Shown piece after piece: positions 7,214 to 15,263 of a stretch of DNA of 32,006 nucleotides (its first letter is position 1; each line of letters begins with the position of its first letter). Source of the stretch: Luteolibacter sp. (lineage in GTDB: Bacteria > Verrucomicrobiota > Verrucomicrobiia > Verrucomicrobiales > Akkermansiaceae); the NCBI GenBank assembly GCA_021298895.1, contig JAJTHK010000093.1:1-32006 (forward strand), read 5' to 3'. The notes beneath the pieces are model-generated. The model searched no databases. It was not told where the DNA came from and was given only the letters and a program-made list of their open reading frames with translations. A program made the translations under genes and the position numbers.

Positions 7214-8014
7214 TCAAAGAGCAGGAATACCGATTTGCTCAGGCAGAGCGACGCGTGGGCGGTCTGTTAGAATTTCGGGATCACCGTGGGTGATGAGCAC
7301 GGTGTGTTCGAAATGTGCGGAAGGCTTTCGATCTGCGGTGATGACGGTCCAACCATCATCGAGAATACGGACTTCTGGGACACCAGCGTTGATCATGGGC
7401 TCAATGGCGAGAGTCATGCCTGGCATCAAGGTTGGGGATTTACCACGTGGGCGGAAGTTGGGAACTTGGGGTTCTTCGTGAAGTTTTCTACCAACCCCGT
7501 GGCCAACGAATTCGCGGACGATGGTGAAACCGAAAGGCTCGGCATATTCCGCAACGGAGCCGCAGAGATCGGCCAATTTTCTACCAGCACGGGCATGAGA
7601 GATGGCTTCGTAAAGTGATTGCTCCGTTACGGCGAGGAGGCGTTTGGTTTCGAGAGGAATTTCACCACAAGCCACGGTGCTGGCATTGTCTCCGATGAAT
7701 CCGCTTTTGATGATCCCAACATCGATTTTGACAATATCACCCAACTGGATGCGACGTGGTCCGCCGATACCGTGAACCACTTCTTCGTTCACCGAAATAC
7801 AAATCTGCCCAACGAATCCGCGGTAACCCAAAAACGCACTTCGACAATCGTTCTTCGCCATGAGATCAGCCGCAAGTTGATCGATCTCCTTGGTCGTCAC
7901 CCCCGGTTTCACCTCGGCGAGCAATTGCTGCAAAATCTGCGAAGCAATTTTTCCCGATTCGCGCATGCGATCGATTTCTTTGGGGGATTTAATAGGAATA
8001 CGAACGCGCATCAT
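7214..8014 (-). CDS. map: Type I methionine aminopeptidase
   Basis: This enzyme removes the initiator methionine from nascent proteins. The 266-residue protein shows all five metal ligands in order: D98 (VKIDVG), D109 (GDNAST), H172 (GHGVG), E205 (AIEP) and E236 (HFEHT). A short C-terminal tail follows (about 250-266). A second Met directly follows the first, and either could start. It is the last gene of the long cluster, 23 bp after adk. The infA-rpmJ-rpsM-rpsK-rpoA genes that often follow are absent; a terminator comes instead. Confidence 0.96.
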   Translation of the reverse strand: MMRVRIPIKSPKEIDRMRESGKIASQILQQLLAEVKPGVTTKEIDQLAADLMAKNDCRSAFLGYRGFVGQICISVNEEVVHGIGGPRRIQLGDIVKIDVGIIKSGFIGDNASTVACGEIPLETKRLLAVTEQSLYEAISHARAGRKLADLCGSVAEYAEPFGFTIVREFVGHGVGRKLHEEPQVPNFRPRGKSPTLMPGMTLAIEPMINAGVPEVRILDDGWTVITADRKPSAHFEHTVLITHGDPEILTDRPRVALPEQIGIPAL

Positions 8015-8037
8015 AAGATAAAGTAGCTTGGTAAATG

Positions 8038-8679
8038 TTAGGAAATGGATTCGATGTGCGCGAGGATGTTGGAGGAAATCGCATCACGACTTTCGGTGGC
8101 CGGAACGGAGAACAAGCAGCCAGCTTCACGGTAATGATCGATGACTGGAAGCGTGTAAGCGACGTATTCCGTATGACGATTCTTGAAATTCTCTTCGTCG
8201 TCATCTTGGCGTGACTTGGCTGCACCGCCGCATACTGGACAATTTCCTAATACGAGTTCATCGGTCTTTCCAGACCAACGACAATCCGGACATTCCACTC
8301 GACTGCGAATGCGACTAACTAATTTTTCATACGGAGCGACGAGAGCAATCGCGAGATCGATTTTCTTGGCGCGTTTAGAAAGCCATTGATCGAGATAATG
8401 CGCTTGGCCGAGGCTACGGGGAAAACCATCTAACACCCATCCGTTTTTTGAATCATGCCTGTCTAACCATTCGCCGAGGATGGGTTCCATCAAAGCGTCT
8501 GGCAAATAGCCGCCACGTGCGAGAATGGGTTCTGCGGCAAGACCAAGATCGCAACGCGTCTCGATCGCCTCACGCAACAACGCTCCGGTGCTCAGGTAAT
8601 TAAGACCCAAGCGTGATGCGATCGCCCGGCCTTGAGTGCCTTTTCCTGAAGCGGGTGGACCTAGAAGAACGATTCTCAT
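8038..8679 (-). CDS. adk: Adenylate kinase with zinc-binding lid
   Basis: Adenylate kinase interconverts ATP+AMP and 2 ADP. The P-loop is GPPASGKGTQ (residues 7-16), the AMP-site motif is GFPRS (85-89), and the lid carries C130, C133, C147 and C150, the Cys4 zinc site typical of many non-enteric adenylate kinases. Its 213 residues are normal. It sits in the common secY-adk-map order at the end of the spc-type cluster. Confidence 0.97.
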   Translation of the reverse strand: MRIVLLGPPASGKGTQGRAIASRLGLNYLSTGALLREAIETRCDLGLAAEPILARGGYLPDALMEPILGEWLDRHDSKNGWVLDGFPRSLGQAHYLDQWLSKRAKKIDLAIALVAPYEKLVSRIRSRVECPDCRWSGKTDELVLGNCPVCGGAAKSRQDDDEENFKNRHTEYVAYTLPVIDHYREAGCLFSVPATESRDAISSNILAHIESIS

Positions 8680-8742
8680 TGGATCAAAAACTCAGGAATA
8701 AGTAGATGAAATAGGAGATCCGCCCTAACGGTGAACTCTAGA

Positions 8743-10242
8743 TCAACCCTTGGTTGAATTGTATAAGTAGGCAGCCGCAGCCACTACGATGATGATGGCA
8801 ACGACCGTGTAGAGATAGACAATCGTATTGCGAGATGCAGCGTTGCCAGTGTTTCCAAGACGATCGTAACGACCTTTGAGTTTTCCTTTTCTGAGGAAAC
8901 CATCGTAATGCTTCTGGATGAGGTGGGTTTCCACCTGACGCATCACGTCAAGCACCACACCAACCATGATGAGCAGTGAGGTTCCGCCGAAGAAGGTAAG
9001 AATCAATGAGCTCGGTGGTAATTTGACAACGGCTCCAGTCACGGCAGGAAGGAAGAACAAACCTGCGAGGAAAATGGCACCTGCGAAAGTGAGACGGGTC
9101 ATCGTGAAATCGAGGAACTCAGCTGTGGGTTTTCCAGGGCGAACGCCTGGAATATAACCGCCATTGCGTTTCAAATCCTCAGAGATTTGAGAAGGTTGGA
9201 ACATCATCGCAACCCAGAAATAGGAGAACAGGAAGATACCGACACCACCAAGAATGTAATACCATGTTCCACCACCCACTAGCTCGCTGTAAAGTGTGTT
9301 TGCCCAACCTTGATCTTTAAAGAACCACTGCAACATCATTGGAGGCAACGAGAGAACTGCGGTCGCGAAAATGATGGGCATCACACCTGCGTAGTTCACT
9401 TTGAGCGGAAGGTATTGAGTCTGACCTCCAAACTGTTTGCGACCCACCATGCGTTTGGCATATTGCACAGCGATGCGGCGCTGAGCTTGGGTGATTGCAA
9501 TCGTTGTTGCGATCACAAACAACAACAGTGCGATCATCACAACCATCATGATAGGAGACCAAGCACCTTTATCTTTATCGGTGAAGAATTTCCATGCTTG
9601 AACCAATGCACCAGGAAGAGCGGAAATGATGTTGACTGTGATGATGATGGATACGCCGTTACCAATACCTTTCTCGGTGATCTGGTCGCCTAACCACATG
9701 AGTAATATGGTACCTGAAACCAAAGTAAGCATCGTGAGGATAACCCAAGGAAGCGACTGATCCACAACAAGCGTACCGAATTTCTCGATTCCAGCCATGT
9801 AAGGAATGTTCTCTGGATTGATGAGGGTTTGTGTGACGAAATACGCCTGCACAATCGCGATGGCAATCGTGATGTAACGGGTGTACTGAGTGATTTTTTG
9901 ACGGCCGCCATCTTCACGGGCAAGTCTTGAAAATTTTGGAACGATCGCGGTCATTAACTGCACCATGATGGAAGCAGAAATGTATGGCATGATGCCCAGA
10001 GCGAAAACACCAGCTTGGGTCAGACCACCACCGGAGAAAACCTGAAGAATCGCACCGATACCACCTGCCTGATCAGGGCTTTTCTGTGCAAGTGAATCAA
10101 GCCATGCTTTGATGACCGATCCATCAACACCTGGTAGGGTGATATGCACGCCGAGGCGGACGATAACGATGATGGCGAGTGTAAAAAGAATCCTATCCCG
10201 AAGTTCGGGGATATTCCAAGTGTTCTTGAAGGCAGAGATCAT
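8743..10242 (-). CDS. secY: Protein translocase subunit SecY with an added C-terminal helix
   Basis: SecY forms the protein-conducting channel of the inner membrane. The 499-residue protein follows the family from MISAFKNTWNIPELRDRI through LPGVDG and the plug region, and includes the cytosolic loop motif NGGYIPGVRPGKPT. The normal family end, HYDGFLRKGKLKGR, is reached at 445-458. About 41 more residues then follow, containing a strong hydrophobic segment (roughly 472-493) that should form an eleventh membrane helix. SecY usually has ten. With ten helices the C-terminus faces the cytosol; with eleven it would be periplasmic. An 11-bp hairpin lies between rplO and this gene. Confidence 0.97.
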   Translation of the reverse strand: MISAFKNTWNIPELRDRILFTLAIIVIVRLGVHITLPGVDGSVIKAWLDSLAQKSPDQAGGIGAILQVFSGGGLTQAGVFALGIMPYISASIMVQLMTAIVPKFSRLAREDGGRQKITQYTRYITIAIAIVQAYFVTQTLINPENIPYMAGIEKFGTLVVDQSLPWVILTMLTLVSGTILLMWLGDQITEKGIGNGVSIIITVNIISALPGALVQAWKFFTDKDKGAWSPIMMVVMIALLLFVIATTIAITQAQRRIAVQYAKRMVGRKQFGGQTQYLPLKVNYAGVMPIIFATAVLSLPPMMLQWFFKDQGWANTLYSELVGGGTWYYILGGVGIFLFSYFWVAMMFQPSQISEDLKRNGGYIPGVRPGKPTAEFLDFTMTRLTFAGAIFLAGLFFLPAVTGAVVKLPPSSLILTFFGGTSLLIMVGVVLDVMRQVETHLIQKHYDGFLRKGKLKGRYDRLGNTGNAASRNTIVYLYTVVAIIIVVAAAAYLYNSTKG

Positions 10243-10290
10243 GATATTTTAGAAAAACTTCAGAGTGAAAATGGTTACTTTTGATAACAC

Positions 10291-10317
10291 GGAGAGGAAG
10301 CGCATGGCTTCCTCTCC
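10291..10317 (-). promoter_or_regulatory. Perfect 11-bp hairpin between rplO and secY
   Basis: GGAGAGGAAGC pairs perfectly with GCTTCCTCTCC around a 5-nt loop in the 116-bp rplO-secY gap. No U-tract follows, so it is unlikely to be a full terminator. An RNA processing or stabilising hairpin, or an attenuator separating ribosomal protein synthesis from SecY synthesis, fits better. This is the largest gap between the canonical genes downstream of rplV. Confidence 0.55.
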
Positions 10318-10358
10318 TAAATCAGTGTTGTTGACGGTTGGTTCGTCAAACTTTGAGC

Positions 10359-10817
10359 TTACGATTTCGGAGCAGGATCAACGATACTACCACCAGCTTT
10401 TTCGATTTTAGCCTTCGCAGTTGCGCTGACTTTATCGAACGTAACGGTGAAAGATTTCTCTACTTCGCCGTCGCCAAGAAGTTTGATTTTGTCGCAAGGA
10501 CCATTGACCAAGCCAACTTCGCGGAGGGCTTTTTCGTCGATGGTTGCACCCGCATCGAAGCGATAATCGAGATCACCTACGTTGACGACGATGAACTTGT
10601 CACGGAAGTCGTAGTTGTTGAAACCCCGCTTAGGAAGACGACGGTGAAGAGGCATCTGGCCACCTTCGAAACCAACACGTGTGCCGGATCCTGAGCGGGC
10701 TTTCTGACCTTTGTTACCTTTACCGGCTGTTTTACCTGTTCCGGAGCTTTCACCTGCACCGAGACGTTTGACACGATGTTTGGCGCCTGGATTTGGCTTT
10801 AAATTATGAAGTTCCAT
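10359..10817 (-). CDS. rplO: 50S ribosomal protein L15
   Basis: L15 binds 23S rRNA late in 50S assembly. The 152-residue protein has the Gly/Arg/Lys-rich N-terminus (LKPNPGAKHRVKRLGAG, GKGNKGQKARSG) and the FEGGQMPLHRRLPKRGF motif typical of the family. It directly follows rpsE with only 63 bp between, leaving no room for rpmD (L30). Confidence 0.97.
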   Translation of the reverse strand: MELHNLKPNPGAKHRVKRLGAGESSGTGKTAGKGNKGQKARSGSGTRVGFEGGQMPLHRRLPKRGFNNYDFRDKFIVVNVGDLDYRFDAGATIDEKALREVGLVNGPCDKIKLLGDGEVEKSFTVTFDKVSATAKAKIEKAGGSIVDPAPKS

Positions 10818-10880
10818 TTTTTAAATTTGGTTAAATCTGTCGGATTTGTCTGATTGGACCGATCCTACAGATCAGTTAGA

Positions 10881-11540
10881 TTAGATTGCTTTTTCTTTCT
10901 GCTTTTTACCACGTGAACCGAGGATTTGCTCACGGCTGCGGACGGATGAAAGAGCTTTGAGGGTTGCTTTGACGACGTTGGCGTGATTGGAGGAGCCCAT
11001 GGATTTCGCGAGGACGTCGCGGATACCAACTGCTTCACAAACAGCGCGGACACCACCACCAGCGATGATTCCCGTTCCGGGAGATGCTGGCTTGAGAAGC
11101 ACTTTACCGCCACCGAACTCGGCGTAGATTTCGTGAGGGATCGTGCCGTCAACGATGTTCATCGGCTTGAGAACCTTACGAGCTGCTTCGCTAGCTTTTT
11201 TGATGGCGTCTGCAACTTCGTTGGCTTTACCGAAACCAAGACCGACTTTGCCGAGCTTGTTTCCGCAAACCACGAGGGCAGAGAAGGAGAAACGACGTCC
11301 ACCTTTTACGACCTTGGCACAACGGTTGATGAAGACCACTTTTTCAGCGAGTTCATTGCCTTCGCCGTCAGTGATTGCTTGACGCTCTTCACGACGTGGG
11401 CCGCCGCTGCGACCGCCACGACCTTGACCGCCTTGGCCACCTTGACCGTTGTTACGGCCTTGGTATCCACCACGTGGTGCTTCGGTTTCTGGAGTTGTAA
11501 TAACCGCATCAGCGGTTTCGTTTTCAGGAGTAGTAGCCAT
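10881..11540 (-). CDS. rpsE: 30S ribosomal protein S5 with Gly/Arg-rich N-terminal extension
   Basis: S5 lies near the mRNA entry site and affects decoding fidelity. The core (about 63-219) shows [19 protein letters not shown], the GKANEV loop and the [17 protein letters not shown] motif. The first 60 residues are an extension: an acidic start, then a low-complexity Gly/Gln/Arg stretch at 23-53 ([26 protein letters not shown]). At 219 residues it is well above the usual 160-170. The start ATG at 11540 has no clear Shine-Dalgarno site; a start nearer the core would be possible only at non-Met codons. Confidence 0.96.
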   Translation of the reverse strand: MATTPENETADAVITTPETEAPRGGYQGRNNGQGGQGGQGRGGRSGGPRREERQAITDGEGNELAEKVVFINRCAKVVKGGRRFSFSALVVCGNKLGKVGLGFGKANEVADAIKKASEAARKVLKPMNIVDGTIPHEIYAEFGGGKVLLKPASPGTGIIAGGGVRAVCEAVGIRDVLAKSMGSSNHANVVKATLKALSSVRSREQILGSRGKKQKEKAI

Positions 11541-11553
11541 GTGTTAGGTGAAA

Positions 11554-11910
11554 TTAGAATTTGAGACCGGCTTCGCGGGCAGAGTCGGCAAGGGCTTTTA
11601 CCTTACCATGATAGAGGTGACCACCACGATCGAAGACCACGTCTGAAATGTTGGCGGCTTTCGCGCGCTCTGCGATCAGTTGGCCGACTTTCTGGGCAGA
11701 TGCGATGTTGGCTGCATTGCCTTCGAAGCTTTTGTCCATGGTGGATGCGGATGCGAGGGTGCGGCCTGCTGAATCGTCGATCAACTGCACGTAGACATGT
11801 TGGTTCGAGAAATGGACAGCGAGGCGAGGACGCTCGGTAGTGCCGACCACCTTGCGGCGGATACGGCTGTGGATCCGTTGACGGATAGTTTTGCGTTGGA
11901 TAGTGCTCAT
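11554..11910 (-). CDS. rplR: 50S ribosomal protein L18
   Basis: L18 binds 5S rRNA in the central protuberance. The 118-residue protein has the basic N-terminus (RIHSRIRRKVVGT), RPRLAVHFSNQHVYVQ, and the C-terminal VVFDRGGHLYHGKVKALADSAREAGL signature. It lies 13 bp before rpsE and 20 bp after rplF. Confidence 0.97.
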   Translation of the reverse strand: MSTIQRKTIRQRIHSRIRRKVVGTTERPRLAVHFSNQHVYVQLIDDSAGRTLASASTMDKSFEGNAANIASAQKVGQLIAERAKAANISDVVFDRGGHLYHGKVKALADSAREAGLKF

Positions 11911-11930
11911 TAAACAGAGATGGTTTATGG

Positions 11931-12470
11931 TTATTTGCCGACGCTTTTGCCTTCCTTACGGCGGACTTTTTCGTCTGAGTAGCGGACGCCTTTGCCTTTG
12001 TAAGGTTCTGGCGGATAGAAGCCACGAACTTCAGCAGCGAACTGACCGACGAGTTGTTTATCGATACCTTCGACCTTGATCTTGGTGTTTTCGTTCACCG
12101 TGACTGTGAGGCCGGAAGGGATTGGGTGGAGCAAAGGATGCGAACGGCCAAGGGAGAGATCGAGATCTTTACCTTTGACAGCAGCGCGCAGACCGACGCC
12201 GTGGATTTCAAGATCCTTGGAGAATCCGGTGGATACGCCAGTGATCATGTTGTTAACGATGCTGCGAACGGTGCCGTGAAGGGCACGATGAACGCGTTGC
12301 TCGGAGGCACGGGAGACGACAACGGTGCCGTCTTCTGATTTGAGCGAGATACCTGCAGGAACCGAGAAGTCGAGTTTGCCTTTTGGGCCTTCGACAAGAA
12401 CGGTGTTGCCTTCAACTTTGACGGCTACCTTTTCAGGAAGAGAGATTGGTTTGAGTCCGACTCGTGACAT
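11931..12470 (-). CDS. rplF: 50S ribosomal protein L6
   Basis: L6 binds helix 97 of 23S rRNA near the GTPase centre. Its 179 residues show the usual two-domain fold, starting SRVGLKPISLPEKVAV, with VEGPKGKL in the first repeat. The C-terminal signature is KVEGIDKQLVGQFAAEVRGF with PPEPYKGKGVRY following. Length and order in the spc block are canonical. Confidence 0.97.
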   Translation of the reverse strand: MSRVGLKPISLPEKVAVKVEGNTVLVEGPKGKLDFSVPAGISLKSEDGTVVVSRASEQRVHRALHGTVRSIVNNMITGVSTGFSKDLEIHGVGLRAAVKGKDLDLSLGRSHPLLHPIPSGLTVTVNENTKIKVEGIDKQLVGQFAAEVRGFYPPEPYKGKGVRYSDEKVRRKEGKSVGK

Positions 12471-12497
12471 AATAGTTAGTAGGTTCGAGTTTGGGGA

Positions 12498-12893
12498 TTA
12501 CCAGATGTTGGCGAGGATTTCTCCGCCGAGTTTCTGACGTTTTGCGGATGCACCGGACATCACGCCTTTCGGTGTCGAAAGGATGGAGATGCCGAGGCCG
12601 GACAGGACGCGTGGGATATCTTGGGAACCGACGTATTGGCGGCGACCAGGTTTCGAGACGCGTTTGAGATCAGTGAGGACGGGACGACCATCGACAAACT
12701 TCGGGCTGATTTTCAGCTCGGTGCGCTCGCCGGTGATGACTTCGTATTTCCAGATATAACCTTCTTGTTTGAGAATCTCAGCGATGTCCGCTTTGATTTT
12801 GGAGTAAGGTGCGGTGAAGACTTCATTGCCTGCACGAGCCGCGTTTTTGAAGCGGGTGAGGAAGTCGGAGATAGGGTCTGTGAGAACTGCCAT
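12498..12893 (-). CDS. rpsH: 30S ribosomal protein S8
   Basis: S8 binds helix 21 of 16S rRNA and, in E. coli, represses the spc operon. The 131-residue protein begins DPISDFLTRFKNAARAG and ends with the diagnostic VLSGLGISILSTPKGVMS-type segment and LGGEILANIW. It follows rplE after 29 bp; rpsN, normally between them, is missing. Confidence 0.97.
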   Translation of the reverse strand: MAVLTDPISDFLTRFKNAARAGNEVFTAPYSKIKADIAEILKQEGYIWKYEVITGERTELKISPKFVDGRPVLTDLKRVSKPGRRQYVGSQDIPRVLSGLGISILSTPKGVMSGASAKRQKLGGEILANIW

Positions 12894-12922
12894 AATAGTG
12901 GTTTCCTTTAAATTCTATGGGG

Positions 12923-13507
12923 TTATGCGTTGGCAAGTTCGGCGTTTTCTTCAGCCTTCTTGGTATCGCGGAATGGCATACCGAGTTCGATGAGAAGCTC
13001 GCGGCCTTCTGCGTCGGTTGGAGCGGAGGTGACGAAGATCAGGTCGAAACCGATCTGGCGTTTCACTTGGTCGAGTTCGATTTCCGGGAAGATGGTTTGA
13101 TCGGAAATACCGCAAGCATAGTTGCCGCGTCCGTCGAAGGATTTTGAGGAAATCCCGCGGAAGTCGCGAATGTTAGGAGCGGTGATGTTGATGAAGCGAT
13201 GAAGGAATTCCCACATCTGGCTGCCGCGGAGAGTCACGCGTGCGCCGAGAGCTTCACCCTCGCGGAGTTTGAAGTTAGCGACAGCTTTTTTCGAGTAAGT
13301 GATCGAAGGCTTTTGGCCGGTGATCTTCGAAATTTCTGTGACGGCATCGTCAACGGCTACCTTGCGGTCTGGGGCTTTGCCCATGCAGGAGGTGACGACG
13401 ATTTTTTCAAGTCTAGGGACTTGATGCGGATTGGTGTAACCGAGCTTTTTGGTCAAGTTCGGCACAACCTTGTCTTTGTAGTGTTGCAGTAGTGCTGGTG
13501 TACTCAT
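12923..13507 (-). CDS. rplE: 50S ribosomal protein L5
   Basis: L5 contacts 5S rRNA and P-site tRNA. The 194-residue protein shows YTNPHQVPRLEKIVV, the ITGQKPSITYSKKAVANFK segment and the DRFINI-like HRFINITAPNIRDFRG motif. It ends with a short tail after LGMPFRDTKK. It is one of the longer members. The spacer to rplX is 68 bp and holds a 10-bp palindrome (13544-13553). Confidence 0.97.
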   Translation of the reverse strand: MSTPALLQHYKDKVVPNLTKKLGYTNPHQVPRLEKIVVTSCMGKAPDRKVAVDDAVTEISKITGQKPSITYSKKAVANFKLREGEALGARVTLRGSQMWEFLHRFINITAPNIRDFRGISSKSFDGRGNYACGISDQTIFPEIELDQVKRQIGFDLIFVTSAPTDAEGRELLIELGMPFRDTKKAEENAELANA

Positions 13508-13575
13508 TTTGTTTTAGCGGGTCAGCGCGTGGTTTGTGTTTAACGCTTAAGCGCGGGCGGCCTCCTTGCGGTGGC

Positions 13576-13809
13576 TTAGCCCAGTTTCTTTACATTGGAA
13601 ATATGGACGGGAGCGTCGATGGTTTTGATACCGCCATCTGGATCGGCTTCGGAACGGCGAACGGCTTTTTGAACCGTGCGGCCACCTTGGACAACGACTT
13701 GGCCTTTGGTGGCGTTGACGCTAAGGACGGTGCCTTGTTTGCCTTTGTGGTTACCGGAGATGATTTCGACTTGGTCGCCTTTTTTGACGTGTGTCTTGAT
13801 GCTGCTCAT
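13576..13809 (-). CDS. rplX: 50S ribosomal protein L24, short form
   Basis: L24 initiates 50S assembly at the 5' domain of 23S rRNA. The KOW motif [19 protein letters not shown] (residues about 11-29) and the [12 protein letters not shown] strand are clear. At 77 residues it stops just after that strand and lacks the C-terminal part of about 25 residues present in E. coli or Bacillus L24 (about 103). There is no sign of a frameshift downstream, so this looks like a natural short form. Confidence 0.95.
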   Translation of the reverse strand: MSSIKTHVKKGDQVEIISGNHKGKQGTVLSVNATKGQVVVQGGRTVQKAVRRSEADPDGGIKTIDAPVHISNVKKLG

Positions 13810-13833
13810 GAAAGTGGGATCGTTAGATTTAGA

Positions 13834-14199
13834 TTAGAGAACCTCTGGTGCGAGGGAGACGATCTTCATGAATTGTTTTTCACGAAGCTCACGAGCGACG
13901 GGTCCGAAGATACGAGTGCCGCGTGGGTTGTTGTCTTTGTCGATGATGACGATGGAGTTGGAGTCGAAACGAAGCACCGAGCCATCTGGACGACGGACAG
14001 GATAAGAGGTACGAACGACGACTGCTTTCACCACGCTGCCTTTTTTGACGGAGGCGGTTGGGATAGAATCGCGGATGTGAGCGGTGATGATGTCACCGAG
14101 GCGGGCGGAGCGGCTGCGTTTACCGAGAACTCCGATCATTTTAGCTGTGCGAGCACCGGTGTTATCAGCAACGGTGAGCTTGGTTTCCATCTGGATCAT
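13834..14199 (-). CDS. rplN: 50S ribosomal protein L14
   Basis: L14 lies at the subunit interface. The 121-residue protein begins [17 protein letters not shown], contains [15 protein letters not shown] and [14 protein letters not shown], and has the [17 protein letters not shown] signature near the end. Length and order (rpsQ-rplN-rplX) are canonical. Confidence 0.98.
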   Translation of the reverse strand: MIQMETKLTVADNTGARTAKMIGVLGKRSRSARLGDIITAHIRDSIPTASVKKGSVVKAVVVRTSYPVRRPDGSVLRFDSNSIVIIDKDNNPRGTRIFGPVARELREKQFMKIVSLAPEVL

Positions 14200-14253
14200 G
14201 GCTTAGTAGATTTAAAATTTAAGTTTAGGGATTAGAATCCGGATGAGCCGGGC

Positions 14254-14529
14254 TTAGTGAGTGAGAATTTCTGCAAGTGCCCAACGCTTGAGTTTGGATA
14301 CTGGCTTGGTTTCGATGATGCGAACGCGGTCGCCGATGGCAGCCTCGCTCTTTTCGTCATGCACATAGTATTTCTTGGAGCGCTTGACGATCTTGTTGAA
14401 TTTCGGGTGCGGAACGCGGGCAACGTGCTCAACGACGAGAGTTTTTTCCATTTTGTTAGAAATAACGACACCAACGCGAGTTTTGCGTTTGTGAACGGCG
14501 GTTGCGGCTTCCTGGGATGATTCGCTCAT
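14254..14529 (-). CDS. rpsQ: 30S ribosomal protein S17
   Basis: S17 is a primary 16S rRNA binder. The 91-residue protein shows KTRVGVVISNKMEKTLVV, the HPKFNKIVKRSKKYYVHDE segment and IGDRVRIIETKPVSKLKRW. A short Ser/Glu/Ala N-terminal extension (1-14) precedes the core. Confidence 0.97.
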   Translation of the reverse strand: MSESSQEAATAVHKRKTRVGVVISNKMEKTLVVEHVARVPHPKFNKIVKRSKKYYVHDEKSEAAIGDRVRIIETKPVSKLKRWALAEILTH

Positions 14530-14571
14530 AATGATGGATCGGTTAGAATTGATAGGCGGTTAGCGAACAGC

Positions 14572-14766
14572 TCAGGCCTTCTCGGTGGTGATGGTGAGGA
14601 TTTGTGCGATCTCACGGCGCACTTGTTTAAAACGAGCTGAGTTTTCAAGAGTACCCGCTGCGCGTTGAAGGCGCAGGTTCATGGTTTCTTGTTTGAGATC
14701 ACGAAGGCGTTTGAGGCGTTCGTCAGCAGATAGTTCGCGGATGTCTTTGGCTTTAGAAGTGGCCAT
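14572..14766 (-). CDS. rpmC: 50S ribosomal protein L29
   Basis: L29 is a small helical protein near the peptide exit site and part of the docking area for trigger factor and SRP. The 64-residue protein has the expected two-helix pattern: KDIRELSADERLKRLRDLK, then LRLQRAAGTLENSARFKQVRR with the family RxxIAQI end. It lies between rplP and rpsQ as usual. Confidence 0.95.
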   Translation of the reverse strand: MATSKAKDIRELSADERLKRLRDLKQETMNLRLQRAAGTLENSARFKQVRREIAQILTITTEKA

Positions 14767-14786
14767 GGTATTTATCAGTTAGAAGG

Positions 14787-15206
14787 TTATTGGTGCGGGT
14801 TACGGGTCACGAGGCGGGTGCGGAAACCAAGCTTATAGGAAGCAAGGCGCATCGCTTCGCGTGCGGCGGATTCTGGGACGCCGGCTACTTCGAAAAGCAT
14901 GTTACCAGGGCGGATAACGGACACCCAGGTATCGACGGCGCCTTTACCTTTACCCATCCGGGTTTCAGGGGGACGGCGGGTGATGGATTTGTGAGGGAAA
15001 ATCCTGATAAAGACTTTGCCTTTCCGTTTGAGTGAGCGGTTGATCGCTACACGGCAGGCTTCGATTTGGCGGGTGGTGAGCCAACCGCGCTCGAGAGTTT
15101 GGAGTCCGAAGTCACCGAAGGCGACGGTGGTTCCGCGTTGGGCATTACCGGCGCGTGATCCGCGGTGACTTTTGCGGAACTTGGTTCTTTTGGGCATCAA
15201 AGGCAT
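14787..15206 (-). CDS. rplP: 50S ribosomal protein L16
   Basis: L16 organises the A-site side of the 23S rRNA. The 139-residue protein contains [33 protein letters not shown], and the [19 protein letters not shown] motif. Two in-frame ATGs lie near the start. The first (15206) is preferred because AAGGAG lies 9 nt upstream, one of the few good Shine-Dalgarno sites in this cluster. Confidence 0.97.
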   Translation of the reverse strand: MPLMPKRTKFRKSHRGSRAGNAQRGTTVAFGDFGLQTLERGWLTTRQIEACRVAINRSLKRKGKVFIRIFPHKSITRRPPETRMGKGKGAVDTWVSVIRPGNMLFEVAGVPESAAREAMRLASYKLGFRTRLVTRNPHQ

Positions 15207-15263
15207 GGCTTATTTCTCCTTGTGAAAGTTATGTTTAAAATGAGGGCTTGTTAGGCTTGTAAA

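Noticed and set aside
13508-13575. AAGGAGG in the rplX-rplE spacer suggesting a small extra gene.
   Set aside because: No start codon follows at a usable distance and no ORF is open.
13492-14235. Long plus-strand ORF (247 codons) antisense to rplX and rplN.
   Set aside because: Shadow of the ribosomal genes on the other strand; Asp/Val/Phe-rich composition typical of antisense frames.
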